From: Acidobacteriota bacterium
GTDB lineage: Bacteria; Acidobacteriota; JAAYUB01
Length of the DNA: 64,000 bases
Assembly: GCA_018001935.1 (NCBI GenBank)
Contig: JAGNHB010000012.1
Coordinates: forward strand, 41,284 to 105,283
Direction of reading: 5' to 3'
Part shown: positions 41,026 through 49,709 of the stretch, piece by piece
Layout of the letters: every line of letters begins with the position of its first letter
How positions within the stretch are numbered: position 1 is the stretch's first letter
Translations under genes and position numbers: made by a program
Notes under the pieces: generated by a model
The model's database searches: none
What the model was told of the DNA's origin: nothing
What the model saw: the letters and a program-made list of their open reading frames with translations, nothing else

Positions 41026-42123
41026 ATGGCAACGATTTCAAAGCGAGTGGGCAAAAAGGGGGTTGTCCGATGGGCTGCCAAGATCCGGCGGAGGGGGTTC
41101 AAGGACATTGAGAGGGTCTTCCCGAGACGAGAGGAAGCGCTGGCTTGGGCCGATGAAGTCTCCGTCGCCATGCGAAACGGGACATACCGGGAAGGGGTTG
41201 CCGACCCGACGAAACTCCCGACCCTTGAGGAAGCTATCGGCCGCTATATTGTAGAAATGGTCCCGAAACTGTCCGAATCGAACCGGGTGCCGACGCTGGC
41301 CCGCCTGAAATTCTGGTCCGCCGAACTGGGGTCCGTCTCCGTCTCGAAGGTGACGCCGGGGATGGTGGAGACAGCCGTTAACAGGCTTCGTGAGAAAAAG
41401 CTGTCGGACACTTCGATTCATCATTACCTCAGGCTGTTGGGTCGGGTCTTCACTGTCTCCGCCCGGAGATGGGATATGCTCCCGGTTGACGCATCGCCGC
41501 TCCGCCGGGTTGACGTTCCGCCCTGTGAGGCGGGGCGGACCCGCTTCCTGACGCCGGATGAAATCGGACGTCTCCTCAAAGCGTGCAAAGAATCGAAATC
41601 GCCGTTCCTTGCCGACGTGGTTTCCCTGCTGCTGTTGACCGGGGCCCGCCGGGGGGAAATCTGTGGTTTGCGATGGGACGAACTCGAACTTGATCCCGGC
41701 CGGGAAAGGGTTGTCCTGAGCGCTTCCCGAACCAAGACAAAGCGCGCGCGGGTGCTTCCGTTGTTCGGTGAAAGCTTGGAAATCATCCGGCGACGGAGTG
41801 CCAAGAAGGAAAGCCCTGTGTACGTTTTTCCCATGGTGAAAGGGAAGACAAAGGGGAAACCGGTCTTCAGCTTGAAAACGGCCTGGGCCGTCGCGACGAA
41901 GCGCGCGGGGTTGACGGACCTCCGGATTCACGACCTCCGGCATTGTGCCGCTTCGCTTCTGTTGCAAGCGGGGACGGACCTTTCCGTGATCGGAAAACTG
42001 CTGGGCCATTCCACCGAAACAATGACCTCCAGGTACGCGCACCTTCGGGATGACATCATCCGGACCGCCGCTGAAAAAACCTTGGGGGCCGTGGTACCAT
42101 TCCGGGAGGCCGCGACGAAGTAG
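41026..42123 (+). CDS. int: Tyrosine recombinase (integrase)
   Basis: A 365-residue integrase that would insert and, with a directionality factor, excise the element. The order is an N-terminal arm-binding region (1-60), a SAM-like core-binding domain (about 65-160) and a catalytic domain (about 170-350). Catalytic residues are Arg208 in TGARRGEICGL, His302 and Arg305 in IHDLRH, His328 in LLGHST and Tyr337 in SRYAHL. AGGAGG lies seven bases before ATG 41026, which excludes the longer frame from 40963. It sits 131 bases inside the left attachment repeat and is transcribed inward. Confidence 0.95.
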   Translation: MATISKRVGKKGVVRWAAKIRRRGFKDIERVFPRREEALAWADEVSVAMRNGTYREGVADPTKLPTLEEAIGRYIVEMVPKLSESNRVPTLARLKFWSAELGSVSVSKVTPGMVETAVNRLREKKLSDTSIHHYLRLLGRVFTVSARRWDMLPVDASPLRRVDVPPCEAGRTRFLTPDEIGRLLKACKESKSPFLADVVSLLLLTGARRGEICGLRWDELELDPGRERVVLSASRTKTKRARVLPLFGESLEIIRRRSAKKESPVYVFPMVKGKTKGKPVFSLKTAWAVATKRAGLTDLRIHDLRHCAASLLLQAGTDLSVIGKLLGHSTETMTSRYAHLRDDIIRTAAEKTLGAVVPFREAATK

Positions 42124-42180
42124 AGACAGAGAACCGGCCGGGGTGGGACGATCCCGGCCGGTGGAAAGAGGGAAAAGAAC

Positions 42181-42918
42181 GTGAACAAGAAGAGTATATC
42201 ACAACCTGACGATTGGTTTGATATTGAAAGGCTTCGATTCGCATTATCCATGGAACATATGGTCGCCGCCGTGCATCCCGTGCTCCTGTTGGAAGACATG
42301 ATCTGGGACGGGAAGGAATTCGTTCCTTTCTTCATGATATGCCCGATACCCGATGGAGAGAGCCTTAGAGAAGATATCCTTCAAGTCGGGGAAGCAGCCG
42401 AAAAACTGCTTTACGGGAAGTTGTCAAACCTGTTCAAGCGAGGATTCAAGGAGAAGCTTTCGGCCAAAGAAATTCATGCTCTGGCTGATGAGATCGTTTC
42501 CGAATTCCGGCAGGGGCGGTCGCTACTGGTCATTTCCGGCCGATCCCTTGACCACGAAAGAACATTTTGCCGACTCCGAAACCGCATCGAAGATCGATAC
42601 ACCTTCCAGGAACACGGCCGGGTGAAGGGTCGGGATTTCGACACCGACCTTGATGTCATTCCGGTAGAACAATTACAGGAAGCCGCTTTGGAAGCCGCGG
42701 AAGCTGAAACCCTGCGCGAATACTGTCTTGACGCTGCCGGGATTCCGCTTAAATGGCGTGGAACGCTGGCCGATTACATCCTTGAACCTCGCCGAGTACC
42801 TCTCGCGGAAATCGCCGAACGGGAAGGCGTTTCGGTTCAAGCTGTTTCGCAAAGGCTCCGCCGGTATCGGAGACTCCTGCTGAAAATTCTCAAAAAAATA
42901 TCCATTCGCCGCGTTTAA
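42181..42918 (+). CDS. Element protein with C-terminal sigma-region-4-like helix-turn-helix
   Basis: A 245-residue acidic protein of unknown function. The C-terminal part, VPLAEIAEREGVSVQAVSQRLRRYRRLLLK (about residues 205-235), is a clear helix-turn-helix of the sigma-70 region 4 or LuxR kind. The rest has no recognised domain, though a long helical region with ALADEIVSEFRQGRSLLVISGR is visible. The start is GTG 42181, with AGAGGG eight bases upstream. Its place right after integrase suggests a regulator of the element. Confidence 0.72.
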   Translation: MNKKSISQPDDWFDIERLRFALSMEHMVAAVHPVLLLEDMIWDGKEFVPFFMICPIPDGESLREDILQVGEAAEKLLYGKLSNLFKRGFKEKLSAKEIHALADEIVSEFRQGRSLLVISGRSLDHERTFCRLRNRIEDRYTFQEHGRVKGRDFDTDLDVIPVEQLQEAALEAAEAETLREYCLDAAGIPLKWRGTLADYILEPRRVPLAEIAEREGVSVQAVSQRLRRYRRLLLKILKKISIRRV

Positions 42919-42989
42919 TTTTCGCCTGGCTGAAACCCCTTCCAAGTGAGGGAACGAAACGGTTCCCATCACGGAAGAAGGAGGTTTCA

Positions 42990-43208
42990 ATGTATTTCCT
43001 CATGATTTGCACTTCGACGAAGGCCGGGGTCACGCTCCCGGTCGCCGTCTGCCGGGATGCGGAATTGGTCAAATCCGCTTTCAAGGCAACAATCCGGGAA
43101 CTCGACCGCATAGCAGAGAAGAGCGGGGACGCCGGGATCCGCCTTGCTGCGAGGGGACAAGCGGACTCCGTCCGGTCGCACTCGGAAAGGCAGGCCGCCG
43201 ATGAATGA
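42990..43208 (+). CDS. Small element protein, unknown
   Basis: A 72-residue protein with GGAGG six bases before its ATG. No family is recognised. It begins with a beta-like stretch (MYFLMICTSTKAGVTLPVAVCRD) followed by a charged helix. Its stop overlaps the start of the next gene within ATGAATGA, so the two are translationally coupled. Confidence 0.6.
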   Translation: MYFLMICTSTKAGVTLPVAVCRDAELVKSAFKATIRELDRIAEKSGDAGIRLAARGQADSVRSHSERQAADE

Positions 43209-43497
43209 CGAACTCGTTCCGGTCCCTTCCCTGCTGGCTTGGGTCACGCTTGATGCCTTCGTGACGGAGTTTCCGAACCTGTTCACGAAGAAGCAACTTG
43301 AGCACTTCCTCTTCAAGAACACGCGGAGTTTCCGCGACCGTTGCGCACGGCGACCCGGGAAAAAGATCCTGCTGAACGTGGCCGAAGTAGGCCGTTGGTT
43401 GGCAGAGAGCGAACCCCGGGGGGCGCGCCGGAGTTACCGCCATCGGCTGGAACCGAATTCGCTGGCCCAAAGCATCCGGGGCCGCCGTGGGAGGTGA
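43201..43497 (+). CDS. Small DNA-binding-type protein (possible directionality factor)
   Basis: A 98-residue basic protein. The segment VTLDAFVTEFPNLFTKKQLEHFLF followed by RPGKKILLNVAEVGRWLAES resembles a two-helix winged or excisionase-like DNA-binding unit, in which a final 'Vhth-w' helix fixes the wing. It is a candidate excisionase or repressor, at moderate confidence. ATG 43201 overlaps the previous stop; a longer frame from 43144 overlaps that gene far more. Confidence 0.62.
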   Translation: MNDELVPVPSLLAWVTLDAFVTEFPNLFTKKQLEHFLFKNTRSFRDRCARRPGKKILLNVAEVGRWLAESEPRGARRSYRHRLEPNSLAQSIRGRRGR

Positions 43498-43500
43498 CCG

Positions 43501-43746
43501 ATGCCAGGAAAAAGACGCCCGGCACGGGGCCGGGCATGGGAAGCATTCACTCAACGAAAGTGTAACACGAGAAGCAATCAGGATCAAGCGCCGGAGATCG
43601 TCGAAGCGGACCGGCTTGACCGCCGGGAAGCGCGGGAGGAAGCCCGTCGCCGCCGGGACGAAGAGCGGGCCTGGTTAGCAGTCCGGCCGTGCTTTCGCTG
43701 GCTGATCCGCCAGGGGCAAAGGGGGCGGCAATGCATGAAGAAATAA
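43501..43746 (+). CDS. Small Arg/Glu-rich element protein
   Basis: An 81-residue highly charged protein with a predicted long helix (RREAREEARRRRDEERAWL). GGGAGGTGA just before ATG 43501 supports translation, three bases after the previous stop. It overlaps the primase gene by 16 bases. Function is unknown. Confidence 0.55.
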   Translation: MPGKRRPARGRAWEAFTQRKCNTRSNQDQAPEIVEADRLDRREAREEARRRRDEERAWLAVRPCFRWLIRQGQRGRQCMKK

Positions 43747-44738
43747 CCGCCCTTCTCCGCAAGCCGGGATCCGGCTGTCACGGTTCTATTCTCGCCGCCG
43801 CAAACCGGGCCGCCCGCCGGGGGCTCGCCATGGAAGATGCCTTCCGGATCATCCGCGACGGCATCCCGACGGGCAACCGGACCGTAACCGACGCGGAGAT
43901 CACCGACGCCCTCCGGAAAGCCTACGCCGAAACCACCTGGACACCGACCGCCGCGCCGCGCCGCCAGGAGCCCACCGAACCGCCGGAAGCCGTCATGGCC
44001 CGCTACATCGCGCCGGTCCGGGAGATGGGCGAAGCCGCCCTTCTCCATGAGATTCAGGCCGGGTCCGATCCCTTGCCGGTTGATTCCGTCGAAATGGCCG
44101 GGGCGGTCCTGGGTGGGCTTTACGCGCCCGGGGAGTTGCTCTTCGCCGGGGACCGACTCGAACCCGGCCGACCGGGAATCAACATTCGGTCCGCCACCGA
44201 CTGGGCCCGGTCCTTCCGCCAGGGGGCGAAGATTCCGCCCTTCGTCATCCCGAACCCGCTGACCGGCCGCCGGGGGGAGGCGAAGGACGGCCGCCCGTCT
44301 TTCCGCTGCGACGATACCGTTTCCGCCTTCCACTTCATGATTCTGGAATTCGACGGGGCCGCCCGCCGGGACCAATTGGCCTTCTACTTCCGGGTGATGG
44401 GAAACGGGTTGCCGGTCGCCGCCTTGATTGACAGCGGCAACAAGTCCGTTCACGCCTGGGTCCGGGTTGATTGTGACGACCGTGAGAAGTGGGAATCATG
44501 GGTGGAGCAAAACATTTTCCCGCGCTTCGTTCAATACGGGGCGGACCGCTCCTGTCGGAACGAGGCAAGGCTTTCCCGGATGCCGGGTCACATCCGGGAC
44601 AACGGCCGTCTGCAACGACTGCTCTACCTGAACCCGGCCGCGCGCTTGGGAGACTGGGAACCGGAGCCGGAGCGGCAGAAAGACCGGGAGCCGGAGCGCC
44701 GCCGATCCGCCTGGGGGAGGGTGCGCGCATGGGAATGA
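43731..44738 (+). CDS. AEP-type primase-like protein
   Basis: A 335-residue replication protein. The core shows archaeo-eukaryotic primase elements: the acidic motif FMILEFDG (Glu206, Asp208, an E-x-D form of the D-x-D motif), then IDSGNKSVHAWVRVD with the S-x-H motif (Ser239, His241), and EARLSRMPG followed by LLYLNP, as in primases of plasmids and satellites. The N-terminal 90 residues are helical and resemble a PriCT-like or adaptor region. It overlaps the DUF3631 ATPase gene by 10 bases, giving a primase-helicase pair for autonomous or helper-primed replication. Confidence 0.72.
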   Translation: MHEEITALLRKPGSGCHGSILAAANRAARRGLAMEDAFRIIRDGIPTGNRTVTDAEITDALRKAYAETTWTPTAAPRRQEPTEPPEAVMARYIAPVREMGEAALLHEIQAGSDPLPVDSVEMAGAVLGGLYAPGELLFAGDRLEPGRPGINIRSATDWARSFRQGAKIPPFVIPNPLTGRRGEAKDGRPSFRCDDTVSAFHFMILEFDGAARRDQLAFYFRVMGNGLPVAALIDSGNKSVHAWVRVDCDDREKWESWVEQNIFPRFVQYGADRSCRNEARLSRMPGHIRDNGRLQRLLYLNPAARLGDWEPEPERQKDREPERRRSAWGRVRAWE

Positions 44739-46291
44739 CCTTCGACGAAATCAAAGCCCTCGCCGCGACCCTCCAGGAAGACAACGTCGGGGCGGTCCTG
44801 CCGGGGCTCTTCAAGGAAATGCGCCTTGCCGGGTTGCTGGATGTCGAGATTGACCTTGTGCTGAAAGCGGCCGCCGAAGCCTCCGGGATCGGTTTGACTC
44901 CGCTTCGGAGCGATTGGCTGAAGTACCAGAAAACCCATGAACCGAAAGAGTCGGGAGTCGGGGGGATCCTGACCGACCCGGAGCCGTGGCCCGACCCTGT
45001 AGACGGGGCCGCCCTCCTGGGCCGAATCGAAGCGGCCCTTCGTCGGCACGTCATCCTCGAAGAACCCGCTTTCGTCGCCTGTGCCCTCTGGGGTCCGATG
45101 ACCTACGCGCCGGACTCCTTCGAGGCGATGGCCCTCCTGATCGTCACGTCGCCGCTGCTTCGATGCGGGAAGACAACCCTCCTCGCCGCAATGTCGAAGA
45201 TCGTGAACCGGCCGCTTCCTGCCGGGAACGTGTCCGCCGCCGCGATTTATCGGGTCATCGAGGACTTCACGCCGACGCTGATAATCGACGAGTGCGACTC
45301 TTTCCTTGAAGCGAACGAGGAAGCGCGGGGGATCCTGAACTCCGGATTCACCCGGGCGGCCGCCTGCGTCATCCGATGCGAGGGAGACGACAAGAAACCG
45401 AAGGTCTTTTCCACCTGGGCACCGAAGATCCTCGCCGGGATCGGCCGCCGCGCCCAGACTCTCATGGACCGTGGGATCATCGTCGAAATGAAGCGCAAGC
45501 TACGGTCCGAGAAGGTCGCCCGGCTCCGGGGCCGCGAAGCGGACTTCCAGGAGATCCGCCGGATGTGCCGCCGATGGGCGGATGACAACGCCGAACGGTT
45601 GGCAGGGGTTGACCCGGCCATCCCGGAGAGCCTGAACGACCGGGAAGCGGACCTGTGGGGCCCGCTTTTCCAGATCGCCGCCATCGCCGGGGGGCCGTGG
45701 CCGGAACGCTGTCAGAAGGCCGCCCTTGCTCTGTGCAACCGGGCCGAAGGAGAAGAAGCGCCGTTCAAGCAACAGATCCTCGCCGACTGCCGGGACGCCT
45801 TCGACGGGCATTCCATTCTTGCATCGGCCGATCTCCTCCGGTTGCTGAATGCCGACGATTCCAAGCCCTGGGCGACCTACTGCAAGGACAAACCGCTTCA
45901 CGCCCGCGCCCTGGCGAACCTCCTCCGGTCTTTCAAGATCCGATCCCGCTCAAGCCGACCCGAAGACGTTGAAGGGACAAGGAAGGGATACCACAAAGAA
46001 GATTTCGTTGACGCATGGAAGCGGTTCTTGCCCGAGGAGAGTGTTTCTCAACGGCAACCCGCATCAAATCCGGAACAAGCGGCACAATCTTTAACAACAA
46101 CAACTTACAACGAAACCAATCCGGCACAAGAGAGGGGAGTGTGTCGGATGGAAACCAGTGGTAACTCATTGAAAAATCACAATGTGCCGGATGTGCCGGA
46201 TAAAAAGCAGGGAGACGGGAAGAAAGACAAGGTTCCGACGCCGTCAAGGAAACTCCTGTTCGATGAGATCGCCTTCGAGGTGGGGTCATGA
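44729..46291 (+). CDS. DUF3631 ATPase (replicative helicase-like)
   Basis: A 520-residue P-loop ATPase. The DUF3631 pattern begins at residue 105 with HVILEEPAFVACALWGPMTYAPDSFEAM. Walker A is SPLLRCGKTT (141-150), Walker B is LIIDECD (184-190), then RGILNSGFTRAAACVIRCEGD and FSTWAPKILAGIGR. The C-terminal 90 residues are low-complexity and rich in Ser, Thr, Asn and Lys. A GGGGGAGGG tract seven bases before ATG 44729 fixes the start; a much longer upstream frame is antisense-like to the primase. DUF3631 proteins accompany primases in phages and integrative elements. Confidence 0.85.
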   Translation: MGMTFDEIKALAATLQEDNVGAVLPGLFKEMRLAGLLDVEIDLVLKAAAEASGIGLTPLRSDWLKYQKTHEPKESGVGGILTDPEPWPDPVDGAALLGRIEAALRRHVILEEPAFVACALWGPMTYAPDSFEAMALLIVTSPLLRCGKTTLLAAMSKIVNRPLPAGNVSAAAIYRVIEDFTPTLIIDECDSFLEANEEARGILNSGFTRAAACVIRCEGDDKKPKVFSTWAPKILAGIGRRAQTLMDRGIIVEMKRKLRSEKVARLRGREADFQEIRRMCRRWADDNAERLAGVDPAIPESLNDREADLWGPLFQIAAIAGGPWPERCQKAALALCNRAEGEEAPFKQQILADCRDAFDGHSILASADLLRLLNADDSKPWATYCKDKPLHARALANLLRSFKIRSRSSRPEDVEGTRKGYHKEDFVDAWKRFLPEESVSQRQPASNPEQAAQSLTTTTYNETNPAQERGVCRMETSGNSLKNHNVPDVPDKKQGDGKKDKVPTPSRKLLFDEIAFEVGS

Positions 46292-46659
46292 GAGGCGAGA
46301 CCTTCGATGCAAAGAAGCCGACCGGGCCGATCTCCTTCGACCTCCTGGAAGAAATCGAGCCGGTTATGGACGCGGACCCGGACCGCCTGCGGGCCCTCTT
46401 CGAGGAAGGCCGGGGGTCGCCGGAGCCGGAAGACCGCCACCTGATCGCCGGGTTGCGCCTGGCTGCCGAACGGTCCGAAACGGACCCGTTGCCGGAGATC
46501 CTCCGCCGCATCTTCGGGGTTGACCCGGAAAGCGGCCTGGGGTTGCGGACCCGTTACTATTCCCACCGTCGCCGCTGCCCGGTCTGCCAGGGGCGGTCCC
46601 GGAAGCCCTGCCCGGTCGGGGACGGGCTGCTTGAACGGTATTACGGGAGGAAACCATGA
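46288..46659 (+). CDS. Small element protein with a C-terminal zinc-finger-like cluster
   Basis: A 123-residue protein coupled by ATGA overlap to the DUF3631 gene. The first 90 residues are acidic and helical. The C-terminus has RRRCPVCQGRSRKPCPVGDG, a C-x2-C-x6-C pattern that may bind zinc with another ligand. No family is recognised. It overlaps the next gene by four bases. Confidence 0.6.
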   Translation: MRGETFDAKKPTGPISFDLLEEIEPVMDADPDRLRALFEEGRGSPEPEDRHLIAGLRLAAERSETDPLPEILRRIFGVDPESGLGLRTRYYSHRRRCPVCQGRSRKPCPVGDGLLERYYGRKP

Positions 46660-48047
46660 AAAATGAGACTAGTCTAAAAAACCGGGATTCAATCCAGGAA
46701 TACCCGATTGACCGCATCGTCCCGTCTCCGGAAAACACGAAGCTGTATTGTCCCGTGTCGAAGGAGAGCGTTTCGGAGCTCGCCCGGGACATCGCCCGGA
46801 ACGGGGTCCGGGAGCCTCTGGTCATCACGCTTGATGGCTTCATCCTCTCCGGGCACCGTCGCCACGCGGCCGCCCGGCTCGCCGGTCTGAATGCCGTTCC
46901 CGTCCGCATAGACCCTATTTCCCGGGTGGAAGAGCCGGAGCGATTCCGCGAAGAGTTGGCGCGCTACAACTGGCAACAGAGGACGAAGACGCCGGTCGAG
47001 GAGATCCGGGAAGCAGCCGCGATTTCCGGCGACACCGATTTCGGCGGGGAAGACGATGTCTTCACCGAAGGGGAGAGTTGCAACAGGGACTTCATTCCGC
47101 TTGAGATCGGGGGCGAGCGCCGCCGGTCCAAGATCACGAATGCTGGAATTCCCTTCCTGAACGGAGCTATCGGCGTTCTGAACGAGTTGATCGGACACCG
47201 TCCATTGACCTTGAGGATGATTCATTACCGGCTGTTGAACAACCCGCCCTTGCGCCACGCCAGGAAACCCGGCTCCGTTTACCGCAACGACCGGAACAGC
47301 TATCAGGCACTTTCCCGGCTCCTGACCGCCGCTCGCCTGGAAGGCCGCATCCCGTTCGAGTGCATCGCCGACGAAACGCGGCCGTTTTCGTCATGGGACG
47401 TGTTTCAGTCCGTGGGGGCGTTTGTGACTCAAGAGGTGAATTTCTTTCTGGAAGGTTACCGCCGGGACTTGCTCCGTTCGCAACCCGACCATGTCGAGGT
47501 ATTGGGCGAGAAGAACACGATCCGGAGCGTGATCGGGCCGGTATGCAAGAAGTACGGAATCCCGATGACGCTGGGCCGGGGCTACTGCTCCATCCCGCCG
47601 CTTCACGACATCGCGGAACGCTTCAGGGAGAGCGGCAAAGCGCGCCTTGTCCTGGTGTTCGTCAACGACTTCGACCCGGAAGGGGAAGACATCCCGCAAG
47701 CGACCGCCCGAACCCTGAGGGATGATTTCGGGTTGGGTGACCGGATCGAATGCGTGAAGGCCGCGTTGACGAAGGAACAAGTCCACAGGCTGAACCTTCA
47801 GCCGAATACCGAGGCGAAGGTGACCAGTTCAAGGTTCAAACGGTTTGCGAAGGAAAACGGCCGCTTTGCCTATGAACTCGAAGCGCTGCATCCGGAAGCG
47901 CTGCAAGACCTGCTTGAAGACACGGTCCGGCAAGTCATCGACCTTGAAGGCTTGAACAAAGAGATCGACCGGCAACGACGGGAGCGGGAGTGCCTGAAGC
48001 CGATGAAGGCCGCCGCCCGTGAAGCGCTTCTGGACGTCATGGAGTGA
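46656..48047 (+). CDS. ParB-N domain fused to a Spo11/Topo VI-A-like (mini-A type) region
   Basis: A 463-residue protein. Residues 13-110 are a ParB/Srx-type nuclease domain (YPIDRIVPSPENT, GFILSGHRRHAAARLAG). The rest looks like a topoisomerase VI subunit A: a winged-helix segment with TLRMIHYRLL (Arg187, Tyr191), matching the catalytic Rx2-3(Y/F)Y motif of Topo VI-A and Spo11, then a Toprim domain with VEVLGEKNTI (Glu285), RLVLVFVNDFDPEGEDI (Asp338, Asp340) and the basic RGY-type segment. Catalytic residues appear intact. No B subunit ATPase is encoded. GGGAGG precedes the ATG. Topo mini-A proteins are known from mobile elements; the ParB fusion is the odd part. A role in element replication, segregation or DNA cleavage is inferred. 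Confidence 0.68.
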   Translation: MKNETSLKNRDSIQEYPIDRIVPSPENTKLYCPVSKESVSELARDIARNGVREPLVITLDGFILSGHRRHAAARLAGLNAVPVRIDPISRVEEPERFREELARYNWQQRTKTPVEEIREAAAISGDTDFGGEDDVFTEGESCNRDFIPLEIGGERRRSKITNAGIPFLNGAIGVLNELIGHRPLTLRMIHYRLLNNPPLRHARKPGSVYRNDRNSYQALSRLLTAARLEGRIPFECIADETRPFSSWDVFQSVGAFVTQEVNFFLEGYRRDLLRSQPDHVEVLGEKNTIRSVIGPVCKKYGIPMTLGRGYCSIPPLHDIAERFRESGKARLVLVFVNDFDPEGEDIPQATARTLRDDFGLGDRIECVKAALTKEQVHRLNLQPNTEAKVTSSRFKRFAKENGRFAYELEALHPEALQDLLEDTVRQVIDLEGLNKEIDRQRRERECLKPMKAAAREALLDVME

Positions 48048-48072
48048 ACCGATGAACATGAAGGAGACCGCA

Positions 48073-48429
48073 ATGAGCGAAACGAAACTTAACTTCTTCC
48101 TCCGCCGATGGTCCGACAAGACCACGGCCGAACTCGAAGACCACGTCCGCCGGGAGGACCGCCGGACCGCCCGATACCGCGCCGCCGCCCTGCTCCTGAT
48201 GGAACGGCCGGAAGCCGACCTGAGGGTGTTCTGCGAACTGGAGCGGGAGCCTGTATTCAGGGGCCGACGGGGGCGCTATGACTCACGCCGCGAATGGTGG
48301 GGAACCCTCCGCGCCTTCCGGAGGTACCCGCCTGAGGAGCTCGCAAAGATTGCCGGATCCTTCCCGCGCCGGAGCATCATGGCCCGGGCTGCGCTGTTTC
48401 TTCTCCGGGCCCGGGTTGCCACGAACTGA
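48073..48429 (+). CDS. Small element protein, unknown
   Basis: A 118-residue basic protein with no recognised family. AAGGAG six bases before ATG 48073 is the best start; two upstream in-frame ATGs overlap the previous gene. It is mostly helical with Arg-rich stretches (REDRRTARYRAAALLLMERPEA, RGRRGRYDSRREWWG in part). It lies directly before the terminase genes. Confidence 0.6.
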   Translation: MSETKLNFFLRRWSDKTTAELEDHVRREDRRTARYRAAALLLMERPEADLRVFCELEREPVFRGRRGRYDSRREWWGTLRAFRRYPPEELAKIAGSFPRRSIMARAALFLLRARVATN

Positions 48430-48438
48430 GGTGAACCC

Positions 48439-48918
48439 ATGTCGCGACCTTGTACGATCTGCACTCACCCGAACCGGGCGGAGATCGAAGCCGCCATCCT
48501 GGCGAACAAGCCGGTCCTTCGCATTGTGGCGGATTGTGGCGGGACGGAGGGGAGCATCCGGCGGCATCGTGACGACTGCATGAAGGAGGCCGTGACGGCC
48601 GCCAGGGAGGCCCAGGAGGAAGAGCGGATCACCGCCGGGATGACCACCTTGGAGCAATGCCGGGCCCTTCAGGAAGCGACCCTGGGGATCCTGAACGATG
48701 CCCGGGAAAGTGATCCCGTCCTGGCGTTGCGGGCCATCGACTCCGCGCGGAAGAACCTGGAACTGCTCTCGAAGCTCCTGGGCGACATCGACGAAAGCCC
48801 GCGAGTGAACATCATCGTGATGCCGGAGTGGGTGACCTTGCGGGAGCGGATCCTTTGCGCCCTGGAGCCCTTCCCGGAAGCGCGGGCCGCCCTCGCCCGG
48901 ACCGTCGAAGGTGGGTGA
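48439..48918 (+). CDS. Small terminase subunit-like protein
   Basis: A 159-residue protein whose N-terminus, CTICTHPNRAEIEAAIL with VADCGGTEGSIRRHRDDC, is the zinc-finger plus helix-turn-helix arrangement seen in genes placed immediately before phage large terminases. The middle is a helical oligomerisation-like region (EAVTAAREAQEEERITAGM, ALRAIDSARKNLELLSKL). It would recognise pac or cos DNA and recruit the ATPase. GAGGTGAACCC precedes the ATG, and the next gene starts one base after the stop. Confidence 0.68.
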   Translation: MSRPCTICTHPNRAEIEAAILANKPVLRIVADCGGTEGSIRRHRDDCMKEAVTAAREAQEEERITAGMTTLEQCRALQEATLGILNDARESDPVLALRAIDSARKNLELLSKLLGDIDESPRVNIIVMPEWVTLRERILCALEPFPEARAALARTVEGG

Positions 48919-48919
48919 G

Positions 48920-49699
48920 ATGAACACGCGGAGCCTTCCCGCGTCGGTCCTGGCCGCCATGGCCCGGGACTTGCGCCACGTCTTCGACCCGGCCGCCTGG
49001 GCCCGTGACGCCCTGGGCTTCGAGTCGGACCCGTGGCAAGCGGGCTTCCTCCGGGCCGGGGAGTCCCGGGTGATCCTGAACACGTCCCGGCAAGTCGGGA
49101 AGAGCACCGTCTGTGCCCTGCTTGCCTGCCATCAAGCGATATTCCGGGCCCGGTCGGAAATCATCGTCATCTCGCCTTCCCTTCGACAGTCCGGCGAACT
49201 GTTCCGGAAGCTGGTCCGTTTCCTGGGCTCCCTGGGCACGGGGGCGCCGCTCGAAGAGAACCGGACCACCTACGTCCTGCCGAACGGGTCGCGGATCCTG
49301 AGCCTTCCGGGGAGTGAAGACACGGTCCGGGGCTTCTCCGGGGTGAACCTGATCCTGATGGACGAAGCCGCGCGGATTGACGATGACCTTCTTTCGGCCG
49401 TCACGCCCATGGTGGCGACCTCCGGGGGCCGGATCGTCCTGCTCTCCACTCCGGCCGGCCGCCGGGGAGTGTTCCACAAGCTGTGGACCGATGGGGAGGG
49501 TTGGCGCAAGGTCCGCGTCCCGGCCGCTGAATGCCCGAGGATCCCGCCGGGCTTCCTCGCCGCCGAACGTCTGGCGCTTGGGGAAACCCTGTTCCGCCAA
49601 GAATACGCCTGCGAATTCGTCGATGACCTGACCGCCGTCTTCAGCATGGACGCAATCCACGCTTGCCGGGACGATTCGATTCAACCGCTGCACTTCTGA
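48920..49699 (+). CDS. Large terminase ATPase domain, encoded separately
   Basis: A 259-residue protein equal to the ATPase half of a phage large terminase. It has the DPWQAGFLRAG entry (adenine-binding Q), Walker A SRQVGKST (56-63), Walker B LILMDEA (144-150) with the catalytic Glu, and the coupling motif LLSTPAG (STP 176-178). The end EYACEFVDDLTAVFS matches the junction at which a normal TerL continues into its nuclease domain, but here the frame ends about 20 residues later. The nuclease follows as its own gene 10 bases downstream. Confidence 0.85.
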   Translation: MNTRSLPASVLAAMARDLRHVFDPAAWARDALGFESDPWQAGFLRAGESRVILNTSRQVGKSTVCALLACHQAIFRARSEIIVISPSLRQSGELFRKLVRFLGSLGTGAPLEENRTTYVLPNGSRILSLPGSEDTVRGFSGVNLILMDEAARIDDDLLSAVTPMVATSGGRIVLLSTPAGRRGVFHKLWTDGEGWRKVRVPAAECPRIPPGFLAAERLALGETLFRQEYACEFVDDLTAVFSMDAIHACRDDSIQPLHF

Positions 49700-49709
49700 G
49701 GAGGCCGCC

